From contig CAWFTG010000011.1 of NCBI GenBank assembly GCA_963818695.1, forward strand, positions 434,001 to 498,000: DNA of 64,000 nucleotides, given 5' to 3'. This DNA is from AP-15 sp963818695 (GTDB lineage: Bacteria; Pseudomonadota; Alphaproteobacteria; ATCC43930; CGMCC-115725). This document shows positions 55,781 through 64,000 of this stretch, in pieces; the stretch's first letter is position 1; each line of letters starts with the position of its first letter. The position numbers and the translations under genes were made by a program. A model generated the notes under the pieces. It searched no databases, was not told the DNA's origin, and saw nothing but the letters and a program-made list of their open reading frames with translations.

Positions 55781-57572
55781 TCATGCGGCTCGCGGCCCGG
55801 GCTGTGCAACTGAACCATTTCGCCGAACGGACGCCTCGAGTTCGTCAAGCCACGTCTTCGACTCTTTGAGATCGGGGATGTCGAAACCTTCGGTGAACCA
55901 GTTGTAGGCCGGCGCGAGGAGGTCGCGGGCTTCGGCTTGGCGGCCCTGGTCGCGGCGAAGCCCGGCGAGTCCCGCAGCGGCGCGCAATTCCCAGAGCTTG
56001 GCTCCCTGCCCTTCGCCGATCCTCAGGGCTCTGCGATAAGATTCTTCGGCGGCCTCGGAATGCCCTTGCCGCAGCAGCAGTTGGCCTTTGTGCCTGTTCA
56101 GCTCCGCTGCAAACCAGCGCTCCCCTGTCCGTTCGACGATCCGCAGGGCATCGTCCAATAGGGTCAAGCTCTCCTCAATTTTCCCTGTAATCTCGCACGT
56201 TCTGGCCAGGAGGGCGGGTGGCGATCCAGAGCCGGCAAGGCAGCAGATTGGCGAGGAGTGCCACATCCCCGTCGGGCTGCGGGGCGCGGGCGAGCAAGGC
56301 CGCAAGTTTTTCCAGCTTGGAAGCAGGCGGGTCGTCGCAAGCGAACCCCGACGCCCGGCCGAGCTGGTCGATAAACGGAAACAGCGCACTGTCCTGGTGG
56401 TGGGGCGAGCAGAAATAGCAGAGACGGAGATGGGGCTCGGCCTGGAGGCGCTCCGCCAAGGCTGCGGTGAGGCGCGACTTGCCGAGGCCCGGTTCGCCCG
56501 AGATCAACACGACCTGGCCGTCGCCGGTCGTGGCGCGCGTCCAGCGCCGCAACAGTAGATCGATTTCCTCCTCGCGGCCGACCAGTGGGGTCAGCGTCGC
56601 TCCACGCAACGCCTCGAACCGGCTCGCGGCGACACTTGGCCGCAGAACCTGCCAGGCCGGTAGCGGCGCGGCGATCCCCTCGGCCTCCATGGGCCTATAT
56701 TCGAACAGGCCACCGACCAGCCGCCGCGTGCTCTCGGCGATCAACACCGAACCAGGTGCGGCGAGCTCTTGGAGACGAGCGGCAAGGCTCGGCGCCTCGC
56801 CCACGACACTCGCGTCCCGCTGATAGCCTCCCGGATCGTCGCTGTCGATTGGATCGCCGACAACCACCATGCTGGTGGCAACCCCGATGCACGTCAGGAG
56901 CTCCTCGTCGGGCTTTAGTGGGATCACTGTATCGGCGACCACCAAGGCACAGCGGATCGCCCGCTCGGCATCATCTTCGTGAGTGCGAGGATAGCCGAAG
57001 TAGATCAATACTCTGCCGCCCAGATCCGTAGCGACGAAGCCCTCGAACCTGGCGACGATCTCGACAACAATGCCACGATAGGCGCCAATCAAATCGCGCA
57101 AGTCTTCAGGGTCGAGGCGAGCGGCTAGTGTTATGGATTCTGCTAGATTGCAGCATATAACCGTCAGCTGACGGCGCTCCGCCGAAATCGGGTCGGGTCG
57201 TCGGGAGGCGCCTGCCACCCCTTCAGATTTATCGCCCGACCGAAGGATCTCGATTGGGTTGTTGATCTCGTGCACGGTGCCGACAAAGCGGATTCCTTTG
57301 CCATGCGCGGTGCGGATGAGACGTTGTTCTTCGCCACTGTCGCCGATCGCACAGCGCGCAGCATTAATCCGTGTGCTCAAGGTCAATTCCGAGACGATCC
57401 GCCCGTTCCACACGGCAGCGAGCAGATCGTCCTTGCTGACAACCCGCTCGCGGTTGCGGATCGAGTACTCGAGGAGATCGAAGACTTGCGGCTGAAGGGC
57501 AATTAACGTCCCACTGCGCCGCAGCTCGCGCCGCGCCGTATCGAGCGAGAAATCTTCAAACGAGTAGAGCAA
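55781..57572 (-). pseudogene. Winged-helix / adenylate-cyclase / AAA ATPase regulator, internally deleted
   Basis: The N-terminal OmpR-type winged helix (FEDFSLDTARRELRRSG, VVSKDDLLAAVWNGRIVSE) is followed by a class III cyclase-like domain (ERRQLTVICCNLAES, YFGYPRTHEDDAERAIR) and an AAA/STAND ATPase start (ISGEPGLGKSRLTAAL, Walker A). At about 56235 the frame jumps in sequence and in reading frame to the C-terminal TPR region (TLLDDALRIVERTGERW, GHSEAAEESYRRALRIGE). Family members are about 1000 residues, so several hundred residues are missing. The start is a TTG. It was a signal-dependent transcription factor and is now broken. Confidence 0.87.
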
Positions 57573-57670
57573 TGTACTACTCCGCTCGTCGGGCGACGGG
57601 GCTCCCTGCCTACGCGTTAACCAGCCTTACATTCCGGATGATGTCGGTCAAGTTAGTTAGGCCGGTCGCC

Positions 57671-58813
57671 TCACCGGCGCGGACGGTGAGTTATGTATTC
57701 CTGGCTCTGCATTTCGATCAGGCGCGATACGGTGCGTTGGAATTCGAAGGTACCGTCCCCGGCCGGGTAGATTTGCCCGGGCGGCACTTCGGCCGAGGCA
57801 ATCAGCAAGGTGCGCGCCTCGTAGAGCGTGTCGATCAGGATGTTGAAGCGCCGCGCCTCGTTGCGCTGTTGCGGGGAGAGGCGCGGGATGCCTTCGAGGA
57901 TGACCGCGGCAAAGCGTTCGGCGATCGCAAGGTAATCGGCCGCGCCGAGCGGGTTGGCGCACAGATCCTCGAAGGAGAAGCAGGCAACGCCGCGTGCCGC
58001 TCGCGGAACGACGAGCGGGCGCCCCTTCACGGTGAGGGTCGCGCTGGCGCCGGACGCCCCATCGGTCAGTTCGGCAAAAGCGTGTGCGAGCGCGTCGTGC
58101 GCCGCGTCGCCGAGCGGGTGGTAGTAGACCGGCTTGCCGTGCAGCCGGGCGAGCCGGTAGTCGCGCCCGCTATCGAGCTCCAGCACATAGAGCTTTTGCT
58201 TGAGCAGCGCGATGAACGGCAGAAACCGCTCGCGCTGCAGACCATGCTCGTAGAGCTCGGCCGGCGCCCAATTCGACGTCGCGACGACTACAACCCCGGC
58301 ATCGAAAAGCGCCCGGAACAGACGCTCGAGGATCATCGCGTCGGCGATGTCGTCGACTTGGAACTCGTCGAAGCACAGCACGGTCGCCGCGGCGGCAAGA
58401 TCGCTCGCAACCTTGACGATCGGCCGGTCGGTCTGGGCGCGCCGCTCCTTCTCGATGCGATCGTGCACCTCGAGCATAAAGGCGTGGAAATGCACCCGCC
58501 GCTTGCGGGAATTCGGCACCGAATGGAAGAATAGGTCCATCAACATCGATTTGCCGCGACCGACCGGCCCGCACAAATAAAGCCCGACCGGCGGGTGACT
58601 GCCCCCGTTCTCGGCAAGGCCAAAGCGGGCGAGCCAGCCGCGCAAACCTGTTTCCGGCCGGTAGTGCAGCAAGGCGCGATAGAGGCTCTGGAGCCGCTCG
58701 ATGGCCAGCTGCTGGGCCGGGTCGGGATGCAGCAGCCCGCGCTGGCAAAGCGCGCGGTAGACCGCCATCGGTTCCGCGGTCGGGGCCGCGGCTGTGCCCG
58801 CATCGGGTGCCAT
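57671..58813 (-). CDS. zapE: Cell division protein ZapE (AFG1-like ATPase)
   Basis: This 380-residue ATPase has Walker A GPVGRGKSML near residue 85 and Walker B VLCFDEFQVDDIADAM. A sensor-like VVVVATSNWAP and arginine-rich PRAARGVACFSFEDLC, typical of AFG1/ZapE, follow, along with RFNILIDTLYEART near the end. ZapE binds FtsZ in gammaproteobacteria and is linked to quality control; alphaproteobacteria have one next to core metabolic genes. A GTG directly before the ATG at 58813 is an alternative start. It is divergent from the DUF6494 gene. Confidence 0.93.
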   Translation of the reverse strand: MAPDAGTAAAPTAEPMAVYRALCQRGLLHPDPAQQLAIERLQSLYRALLHYRPETGLRGWLARFGLAENGGSHPPVGLYLCGPVGRGKSMLMDLFFHSVPNSRKRRVHFHAFMLEVHDRIEKERRAQTDRPIVKVASDLAAAATVLCFDEFQVDDIADAMILERLFRALFDAGVVVVATSNWAPAELYEHGLQRERFLPFIALLKQKLYVLELDSGRDYRLARLHGKPVYYHPLGDAAHDALAHAFAELTDGASGASATLTVKGRPLVVPRAARGVACFSFEDLCANPLGAADYLAIAERFAAVILEGIPRLSPQQRNEARRFNILIDTLYEARTLLIASAEVPPGQIYPAGDGTFEFQRTVSRLIEMQSQEYITHRPRR

Positions 58814-58900
58814 CACAATGAGCCGACTAGAATTCGCTGCGATCGACGGGCCGGTGTTTCGAGGTTAATTTCCTTCAGAGCTAGGGCGAAGGAGAAGAAG

Positions 58901-59107
58901 ATGAACGAAGATCGTTTCAACATGGATATCCGCAAATTCTTAAAAGTTGTCGGGGTGACCTCGCAACGCGAAATCGAGACCGCAGTCCGGGACGCGCTCG
59001 CCAAGGGCAAGCTGACCGACACCTCATTGCTGAAGCCGCGCGTGACCCTCTCGATCCCGGAACTCGGGCTCGAACACGTCGTCGACGGCGAGATCGGGCT
59101 GTCTTAG
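58901..59107 (+). CDS. DUF6494 family small protein
   Basis: The protein has 68 residues: MNEDRFNMDIRKFLKVVGVT, then REIETAVRDALAKGKLTD and VTLSIPELGLEHVVDGEIGL. This matches a small conserved family of unknown function in proteobacteria. It has a strong AAGGAGAAGAAG site right before the ATG. A longer frame open upstream is antisense to zapE and is not used. No partner is evident; the RidA gene converges on it across a terminator. Confidence 0.8.
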   Translation: MNEDRFNMDIRKFLKVVGVTSQREIETAVRDALAKGKLTDTSLLKPRVTLSIPELGLEHVVDGEIGLS

Positions 59108-59134
59108 CGAGGCGGCTCGCTTCGCTGGAGCAAC

Positions 59135-59167
59135 TGTGTTGGGGGGTGACGACCTCCTCCCAACACA
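59135..59167. terminator. Bidirectional intrinsic terminator
   Basis: TGTGTTGGG (59135-59143) is the reverse complement of CCCAACACA (59159-59167). GG/CC pairs extend the stem to about 12 bp, and TTTG follows on the plus strand. It lies between the convergent DUF6494 and RidA genes, as expected of a shared terminator. Confidence 0.75.
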
Positions 59168-59179
59168 TTTGTCGTCGGG

Positions 59180-59539
59180 TTATTTCGCGGCGGTCACCAT
59201 GATTTCGACCAAAACCTCCGGCCGCGCCATCTCGGCGCGCACGCAGGCCCGCGCCGGCGGGTTCTCGGGATCGACCCAGGCGTTCCACACCGAGTTCATG
59301 TCCGCGAACAGCGCCATGTCCTTGATCCACAGATTGGCCGATAGGAGGTTCGATTTGTTGGTCCCGGCCTGGGCCAGGTAGCCGTCGATCTTGTCGAGGA
59401 TCTGCTTGGTCTGGCCCTTGATGTCCTGGCTCGTGTCGCCGGCGGTCAGACCGGCGAGATAGACCGTGTCGCCACGGACGACGCAGCGGCTCATGCGCGG
59501 ACCGGGCGGCTGGGTCCGGTCGAAACGGGTAATGGCCAT
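59180..59539 (-). CDS. RidA family protein
   Basis: This is a 119-residue member of the YjgF/RidA family. Key segments are SRCVVRGDTVYLAGLTAGD, NLLSANLWIKDMALFADMN and NPPARACVRAEMARPEVLVEI. The Arg before AEMA and the Glu near the end fit imine/enamine deaminase architecture. The ATG at 59539 follows GGGAGACTTG. It starts 40 bases after the cupin gene on the same strand, so the pair is probably an operon. It is the second RidA homologue in this window and is clearly different from that at 37187-37603. Confidence 0.9.
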   Translation of the reverse strand: MAITRFDRTQPPGPRMSRCVVRGDTVYLAGLTAGDTSQDIKGQTKQILDKIDGYLAQAGTNKSNLLSANLWIKDMALFADMNSVWNAWVDPENPPARACVRAEMARPEVLVEIMVTAAK

Positions 59540-59578
59540 CGACAAGTCTCCCATAGAGGTGATGCGGAAGAAAAGCGG

Positions 59579-59968
59579 TCAGCCCGGGTTATCCGGCGGC
59601 GAAACGTAGTTGACGATCCGCTTGCCGTTGGTATGGACGCCGAAGGTAACGAGCGGGCGATCGCCCAACACCCGGAAGGCATGCACCCGGTTTGCAGGTA
59701 CGGCGATCGTGATCCCGGGTTCCATCGTTACGACACCTTCTTCGCCATCGAGCCAAGCCTCACCGCGCCCCTCGATGACGGTCAAGATCTCGGCGTACGG
59801 GTGCGAGTGTGGCGGGGTCGCGTATCCCGGCTGCGAGGTCTGGATGCCGGTGCGGATCGGCAAGCCCTCGCCGGTGTCGTCGCCGATGATCGGCTGATAG
59901 GCGGCTCCGCCGGGCAGAGTTACCGTCGGGCGATCGGCATGGCGGATGACGGTCAGCGCGTCGGGCAT
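59579..59968 (-). CDS. Cupin-domain protein
   Basis: This is a single-cupin protein of 129 residues. The first metal motif is PPHSHPYAEILTVIEGRGEAW (given in outline as HxHxxxxE), and the second is PANRVHAFRVLG with a His. A short N-terminal strand region precedes the barrel. The family includes small dioxygenases and isomerases as well as binding proteins. It is the first gene of a likely operon with RidA. The gap to the next gene upstream (60129) is 160 bases and holds no other gene. Confidence 0.85.
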   Translation of the reverse strand: MPDALTVIRHADRPTVTLPGGAAYQPIIGDDTGEGLPIRTGIQTSQPGYATPPHSHPYAEILTVIEGRGEAWLDGEEGVVTMEPGITIAVPANRVHAFRVLGDRPLVTFGVHTNGKRIVNYVSPPDNPG

Positions 59969-60128
59969 CGGCTCCCTCCTCGGCCATTGGGAAGAGCCGA
60001 AGCTATCACGGTTTGAGCGCAGCGGTGATCGGAAAGTACCACTCGTCTGGACCGACCCCCGGGTGTTCCTTCCGGGTTAACTGCACTGGCGATCCTCGCC
60101 GCCTCCAGAGATTAGAGCTCCCTCGAAC

Positions 60129-61343
60129 TCACCTTGGCAAAGCGAGCCCCACGACCGCTACCGGGCGGCCGACGTCTAAGCGTTGGCGCAGCCACCGCCG
60201 ACCGGTAACCTCGATAAATCGAAAGCTGAGAGTCGCGAGAGCAAGGCTGATTGCAATCAACAACGCGATCAGCAAGAGCGAGGGGGCGAACGGCAGCTTC
60301 GCGGAACTGAGACCCGGCACCCGCCGCGCAATTTCGGTCGTGACAAACAGCACGAACCAATGCAGCAGGTAAAGGGAATAGGAAATGTCGCCCAGCCACA
60401 CCAGCGGCGGTGAATTCAGCAGCGGCGAGAACCGGCCCGTGTTGCGGACTGCGGCCAATATCAACAGGGGAAAAAGTGGGATGATGGCGAGATCCGGCGC
60501 GCCGAGGTGAAGCAACGCTGCCAGCATCACCACCACTGCCGCGAGCGCCGCGTCGGTGGCCAGCCCGGAGGCGAAAAGGCTGCTCTGATAGGCGCTGTAG
60601 AGCAGCATTCCGGCGAGGAACTCCGGCAGGCAGCGAAGGATCGCATAGGTGCCGTTCCATTGGTTGAAGTAACCGCCGGTGCGGTAGGCCAGCCAACCCA
60701 GAGCCACCACCAGCAGGCCGCCGAGCCCGGCCTTGGCGGCGGGACCGGCGCGCCACAACACCGGAAACAGCAGCGGGAACAGCAGGTAGGCCAGGAACTC
60801 CAAGCTGATCGACCATGACGGGTCGTTCCAGCTGAGCTCGCGCGCCCACAGGCCTTGGAGCATCAGGAGATTGGCAAAGAACCCGCCGACCGAGCGTTCG
60901 CCCAGCAACGGTATCGGCTCAAACGAGCCTTTGAGTGCATAGCTCGCGGCCCGCTCCGCGGTCGCAGTGGCGACGAACAGCAACAGCACCGTGACGTGCA
61001 GAGGATAGATGCGCGCTACCCTGGCCTTCAGAAAATCGAGATAGCGCTGGCCGGTGACCCGTCTTGCGAACCCCTCCTTGTAAACATGCGTGATGACAAA
61101 GCCGCTCAGCACAAAAAACATGTCCACCGCCAAATAGCCCTTGTACACGGCTCCCGTGTAGCGCTCGGGGTGAACCGCCGGGAAATACCAGCAAAAATGA
61201 AATAGCACGACCCACAGCGCGGCGACGCCGCGCAACGGGGTCAGCGAGGAGAGTTGCTCCGGCGAGCCGGAAGGCCGCTTCCGTCTGCGCTTGCCGTCGC
61301 CGGCCTCCTCCCACTCTCGCCCAAAGTCGACCCGTCCACCCAT
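60129..61343 (-). CDS. Acyltransferase family 3 (OafA/YrhL-like) membrane protein
   Basis: This is a 404-residue integral membrane acyltransferase. The N-terminal motif is LTPLRGVAALWVVLFHFCWY (catalytic His in FH), then YLAVDMFFVLSGFVITHVY and ARVARIYPLH (R..RIYP). About ten membrane segments follow, with SYSLYLLHWF near the C-terminus. Such proteins O-acylate glycans, lipids or exported polysaccharides. A basic N-terminal tail precedes the first helix. No glycan cluster is adjacent, so its acceptor is unknown. Confidence 0.88.
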   Translation of the reverse strand: MGGRVDFGREWEEAGDGKRRRKRPSGSPEQLSSLTPLRGVAALWVVLFHFCWYFPAVHPERYTGAVYKGYLAVDMFFVLSGFVITHVYKEGFARRVTGQRYLDFLKARVARIYPLHVTVLLLFVATATAERAASYALKGSFEPIPLLGERSVGGFFANLLMLQGLWARELSWNDPSWSISLEFLAYLLFPLLFPVLWRAGPAAKAGLGGLLVVALGWLAYRTGGYFNQWNGTYAILRCLPEFLAGMLLYSAYQSSLFASGLATDAALAAVVVMLAALLHLGAPDLAIIPLFPLLILAAVRNTGRFSPLLNSPPLVWLGDISYSLYLLHWFVLFVTTEIARRVPGLSSAKLPFAPSLLLIALLIAISLALATLSFRFIEVTGRRWLRQRLDVGRPVAVVGLALPR

Positions 61344-61410
61344 CTTCCCGAAACGACTTGCTGATTACGCCGCCGAAGCACAACAAGGCAGGCGCAACAC
61401 CCGTTCCGGT

Positions 61411-63186
61411 TTACCGGATCGGGGCGAGCGGCGGCATGATCAGCGTGCCGGGCCTGTCGATCACCGCCTCGAGGCGCTGAAGCAGCGGCTGCACCGCTTT
61501 TAGCGAGTGTTCGCTCGAGGGTGAACTGATGCCGCCAACGTCGCGCTCGCGGTCCTCGCCGGTCAGACGATTGTAGAGGAGTTCGGGGAGGGTCTCTTCG
61601 CGGGGAAATACGGTCAGGGTGAAAGGCGCTTCGGGTGCCAGGTTGGCGGCTTCCTTGGCCAGGCGCAGCGCCACCGAATAGCCCCCGAGCTCGTCGACGA
61701 GACCATGCGCCTTGGCGTCCTCGCCGGACCAGACGCGCCCCTTGGCGACCGCCTCGACTTCATCTTGGGTCATATGGCGGCCGGTCGCGACATGGTCCTT
61801 GAACCCCTTGTAGGTCTCGTCGAGGAACGCCTCGAGGCGGCTGTGGGCGCGGGCCGAGAAATCCTCGGTCAGGCTGAACATCGCCGCATTGGCGCCGATT
61901 TGCGCGCTGTCGGTCGATACGCCGATCTTTTTCAGCAGATCGGCGACGACCAATTTGCCGGCGAGAACCCCGATCGAGCCGGTCAGGGTTGCCGGTTCCG
62001 CAACGATCTTGTCGGCCGCGGCGGCCACATAATAGCCGCCGGAGCCAGCGACATCGCCCATCGACACGATCACCGGCTTGCCGCGCTCGCGAGCGAAGAC
62101 GACCTCGCGCCAGATCAATTCCGAGGCGACCGCCGAACCGCCTGGGCTATCGATGCGGAAGAGAATGGCGCGCACCGCCGGGTCACGGACCGCGGCGCGA
62201 AACGCGCGCGTGAGTTCGGTCGCCGCCATAAAGTTCGACCCGGTCAGAGGGTTGCCCGCACCGCCGCTGCGCACCACGAGACCCGAGCCGTAGATCAGCG
62301 CAATCGTCGAGCCCTCGTGATGCGGATGTCCGGCACGATCAAGATAGTTCGCAAGGCTGACTACCTCGGCGCCGGACCCGGCGCGGGCCCGGGCATGGCC
62401 CAGCACCTCGTCGCGGTAGCCGAGCCGATCGACCAGCTTTGCCTGGACAGCCTCTTGCGCAAGGAGCGGGCCGCGGTCGATCAGGTCGCGCACCTCGGAA
62501 TCCGACAATTTGCGGCGCTGAGCGATCCCGTGGACGATCTGCCCGGCGATCGAGTTGAGCAACGCCTCGATCTCTTCGCGATGCGCCGGGGTCATCTTGG
62601 TTTCGGTCAGCACGTTCATCGCGGTCTTGAATTCTTCGCGATGATCGAACTCCGGGACGATCCCGAGAAGATCGAGGGTGCCTTTCAAGAACGGGGAATC
62701 GGCATAAAGTCCGGTCAGACCGACATTCCCCATCGGCTGCAGCCAGATCTCGTCGAAGGCGGTTGCGAGATAATACGGCCGAGTCCCTGGGCCGAACTCG
62801 CCGAAGCTGTCCGCGAAAGCGAGCGCGAGCTTGCCCTTGTTGCGGAACGCGGCGATCGCGTCGCGCACTTCCTGGACCCTGGCGAGGCCAATCTCGTCGT
62901 CGCCGACTCGGGCGAGCAATACCTTGACCCGCGGATCGTTGCCGGCGGTCTCGATGGCATCGAGGAAATCCCGCAAGGTCGGCTTAGTGCCGACCAGGAG
63001 CCGCAGGATCGGCTCTTCGCTGGCGCCTTCCGGCAGATCCCGGGTGAGGTCCGCGGTCAGGAGAATGTTGCCGGGAAGCGGCTTCACCGACGGCCTCAGC
63101 CCGCCGACCAGCAGCATGACGCCGGCGACGAACAGCACGGCCGCGAAGCCGATGACGGCAAAAAAGCCTACAATGAAACGCCGCAT
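61411..63186 (-). CDS. sppA: Signal peptide peptidase SppA, 67K type
   Basis: This is a 591-residue S49 serine protease. An N-terminal membrane anchor (FIVGFFAVIGFAAVLFVAGVM) precedes two related S49 domains. The catalytic Lys is expected in AQEAVQAKLVDRLGYRDE in the first, and the nucleophile Ser is in MGDVAGSGGYYVAAAADKIV in the second, as in E. coli SppA. Conserved ATLTGSIGVLAGKLVVADLL follows. It cleaves leftover signal peptides in the membrane. The frame is open upstream, but the ATG at 63186 gives the anchor. It is followed 32 bases upstream by the AhpD-like gene's end. Confidence 0.93.
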   Translation of the reverse strand: MRRFIVGFFAVIGFAAVLFVAGVMLLVGGLRPSVKPLPGNILLTADLTRDLPEGASEEPILRLLVGTKPTLRDFLDAIETAGNDPRVKVLLARVGDDEIGLARVQEVRDAIAAFRNKGKLALAFADSFGEFGPGTRPYYLATAFDEIWLQPMGNVGLTGLYADSPFLKGTLDLLGIVPEFDHREEFKTAMNVLTETKMTPAHREEIEALLNSIAGQIVHGIAQRRKLSDSEVRDLIDRGPLLAQEAVQAKLVDRLGYRDEVLGHARARAGSGAEVVSLANYLDRAGHPHHEGSTIALIYGSGLVVRSGGAGNPLTGSNFMAATELTRAFRAAVRDPAVRAILFRIDSPGGSAVASELIWREVVFARERGKPVIVSMGDVAGSGGYYVAAAADKIVAEPATLTGSIGVLAGKLVVADLLKKIGVSTDSAQIGANAAMFSLTEDFSARAHSRLEAFLDETYKGFKDHVATGRHMTQDEVEAVAKGRVWSGEDAKAHGLVDELGGYSVALRLAKEAANLAPEAPFTLTVFPREETLPELLYNRLTGEDRERDVGGISSPSSEHSLKAVQPLLQRLEAVIDRPGTLIMPPLAPIR

Positions 63187-63218
63187 GCCTAGTCCGTCAG
63201 CTGTCCGGCTGCCGCGGG

Positions 63219-63791
63219 TCACCGGTCCCACCGGTGATACTCGCGGTTCGGAATGATATCCAGACCGCTCGCCATCCGGTTCGACATGTTGAAGAAGGCG
63301 ACCGTTTCGGCGAGGTCGAAGATGTCCTCGTCGCCGAGACCGGTCCGGCGCAGCTCCGCCCGGTCCTCCTCTCCGATCGTCGCGGGGGCCGTGGTCAGCT
63401 TCCACGCGAAATCGAGCATGGTGCGCCGGCGCGGATCGAGCCGGGCTACCCGATAATTCATGACCAGCATCTCGCCGAGTTCGGGGTCGCCGGACAATCG
63501 CCGCACGGCCTGACCGTGCGCAACGAGGCAATAGTAGCAGCGGTTGGCACTCGACACGACGACCGCGACCATCTCCCGCTCGAGCTTGGAGAGGCCGGAC
63601 GGCGCCAGCATCAGCTCGTTGTACATCGCGACGAAGTTGCGCAGCTTCTGCGGGCGCAGGCTGTAGGCGCGCAACACATTCGGCACGATCCCGAGCTTTT
63701 CGGTGCACAGCGCAAAAAGCTCCTGCAGATCCTCGTCGAGCGCCCCGGGATCGGCGACGGGAAGCGCCGAGATATGGTCCGGCTGCGGCAC
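63219..63791 (-). CDS. Carboxymuconolactone decarboxylase / AhpD-like peroxidase-related protein
   Basis: This is a 190-residue protein. The CxxC active site lies in SANRCYYCLVAHGQAVR, in the helical AhpD-like core, with KLEREMVAVVV before it and the C-terminal MASGLDIIPNREYH typical of the peroxidase-related subfamily. AhpD-type proteins reduce peroxides through a thiol relay. It precedes sppA on the same strand by 32 bases, so they are possibly co-transcribed. Its own upstream region is the last gene-free part of the window. Confidence 0.9.
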   Translation of the reverse strand: MPQPDHISALPVADPGALDEDLQELFALCTEKLGIVPNVLRAYSLRPQKLRNFVAMYNELMLAPSGLSKLEREMVAVVVSSANRCYYCLVAHGQAVRRLSGDPELGEMLVMNYRVARLDPRRRTMLDFAWKLTTAPATIGEEDRAELRRTGLGDEDIFDLAETVAFFNMSNRMASGLDIIPNREYHRWDR

Positions 63792-63849
63792 GTCAAATCT
63801 CCTGCGGCAAACAAGTCACGGACCTAATGTAATCGCCTCCGGCAAAAAT

Positions 63850-63873
63850 CGTCATCACCGGCTTGACCCGCGG
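63850..63873. repeat. Degenerate REP-like repeat, family A, inverted
   Basis: CGTCATCACCGG and TTGACCCGCGG resemble, in reverse, the family-A core with the GACG tail at 25147-25175. One stem base is mismatched. Confidence 0.45.
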
Positions 63874-63978
63874 CCCGTCGGTCCATCTTCACCGGACTTG
63901 CGTCGCGGGATTTGCTTCGTCTCTCCGCTCCTAACAAGAAAAAAGGCGGTTCGTGACGGCAGGCCATATCGAACGCTT

Positions 63979-63996
63979 CCCCGGCGAAAGCCGGGG
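63979..63996. repeat. GC-rich hairpin with GAAA tetraloop
   Basis: CCCCGGC and GCCGGGG form a perfect 7-bp stem with the loop GAAA, near the window end. Such GNRA-loop repeats are common between genes of GC-rich proteobacteria. The rest of 63792-63978 shows nothing else. Confidence 0.6.
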
Positions 63997-64000
63997 TCCA

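Noticed and set aside
63187..63708. N-terminal extension of SppA to 765 residues
   Set aside because: It is a shadow of the AhpD-like gene; the membrane anchor starts at 63186.
1..64000. tRNA or rRNA genes, integration sites, origins
   Set aside because: None of the gaps showed a T-loop GGTTCGA-type core with CCA-side stem, rRNA-like stretches, DnaA boxes or flanking direct repeats.

Overview
This 64 kb, GC-rich window most likely comes from an alphaproteobacterium, probably Hyphomicrobiales or a relative. The evidence is the gene families (DUF2852, DUF6494, ZapE, long-form SppA, the circularly permuted ATP-grasp/alpha-E/transglutaminase cassette), the codon bias and two families of short GC-rich inverted repeats between genes. 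No rRNA, tRNA, transposase, phage gene or CRISPR array was seen. The species cannot be named from the sequence.

Layout. 0.01-3.1 kb: minus-strand operon of a PhyH-type dioxygenase, a SAF-domain oxidoreductase and a bicupin. 3.2-5.6 kb: radC, a small overlapping ORF, the decayed end of an epoxide-hydrolase-like gene and an intact esterase. 5.8-12.3 kb: DUF4396 membrane protein, copper P-type ATPase, chromate transporter, exported creatininase-fold protein and a beta-propeller. 12.5-16.5 kb: DUF1499 protein, CoA-transferase, lipoprotein, small membrane protein and a luciferase-like monooxygenase. 16.5-19.1 kb: 5-oxoprolinase pxpCB facing pxpA. 19.1-23.3 kb: phosphoesterase, glycosyltransferase and an orphan molybdopterin hydroxylase subunit. 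23.3-30.3 kb: DUF2852 protein behind a palindromic operator, CoA-transferase, hydantoinase, Spy-like protein, SMP-30 lactonase and D-aminoacylase-like hydrolase. 30.4-33.8 kb: ATP-grasp/alpha-E/transglutaminase operon. 33.9-41.1 kb: alcohol dehydrogenase with M20 amidohydrolase, decayed amidase, RidA, monooxygenase with serine hydrolase, SDR. 41.2-46.1 kb: GlcD-GlcF-type flavin/iron-sulfur fusion coupled to a pyruvate-oxidase-like TPP enzyme. 46.3-54.1 kb: nadE, dedA, hydratase, SPFH protein, GST and a second TPP enzyme. 54.4-57.6 kb: decaying genes. 57.7-63.8 kb: zapE, DUF6494, RidA, cupin, acyltransferase, sppA and an AhpD-like protein.

The gene content suggests a heterotroph that opens cyclic amides and amino-acid derivatives (5-oxoprolinase, hydantoinase, N-acyl-amino-acid hydrolases, amidase) and processes acyl-CoAs and 2-oxo/2-hydroxy acids. 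Almost no local transcription factor is present; the only DNA-binding regulator is broken.

A striking technical feature: nine otherwise well-preserved genes, including nadE, carry frameshifts, and all fifteen that I could place are net +1 (one extra base). Five of them fall where removal of the extra base restores ACTCG or its complement. This looks more like a systematic sequencing or assembly error than mass gene death. By contrast the amidase, the epoxide-hydrolase fragment, the ADYC fragment and the cyclase-type regulator have deletions or stops and appear truly decayed.
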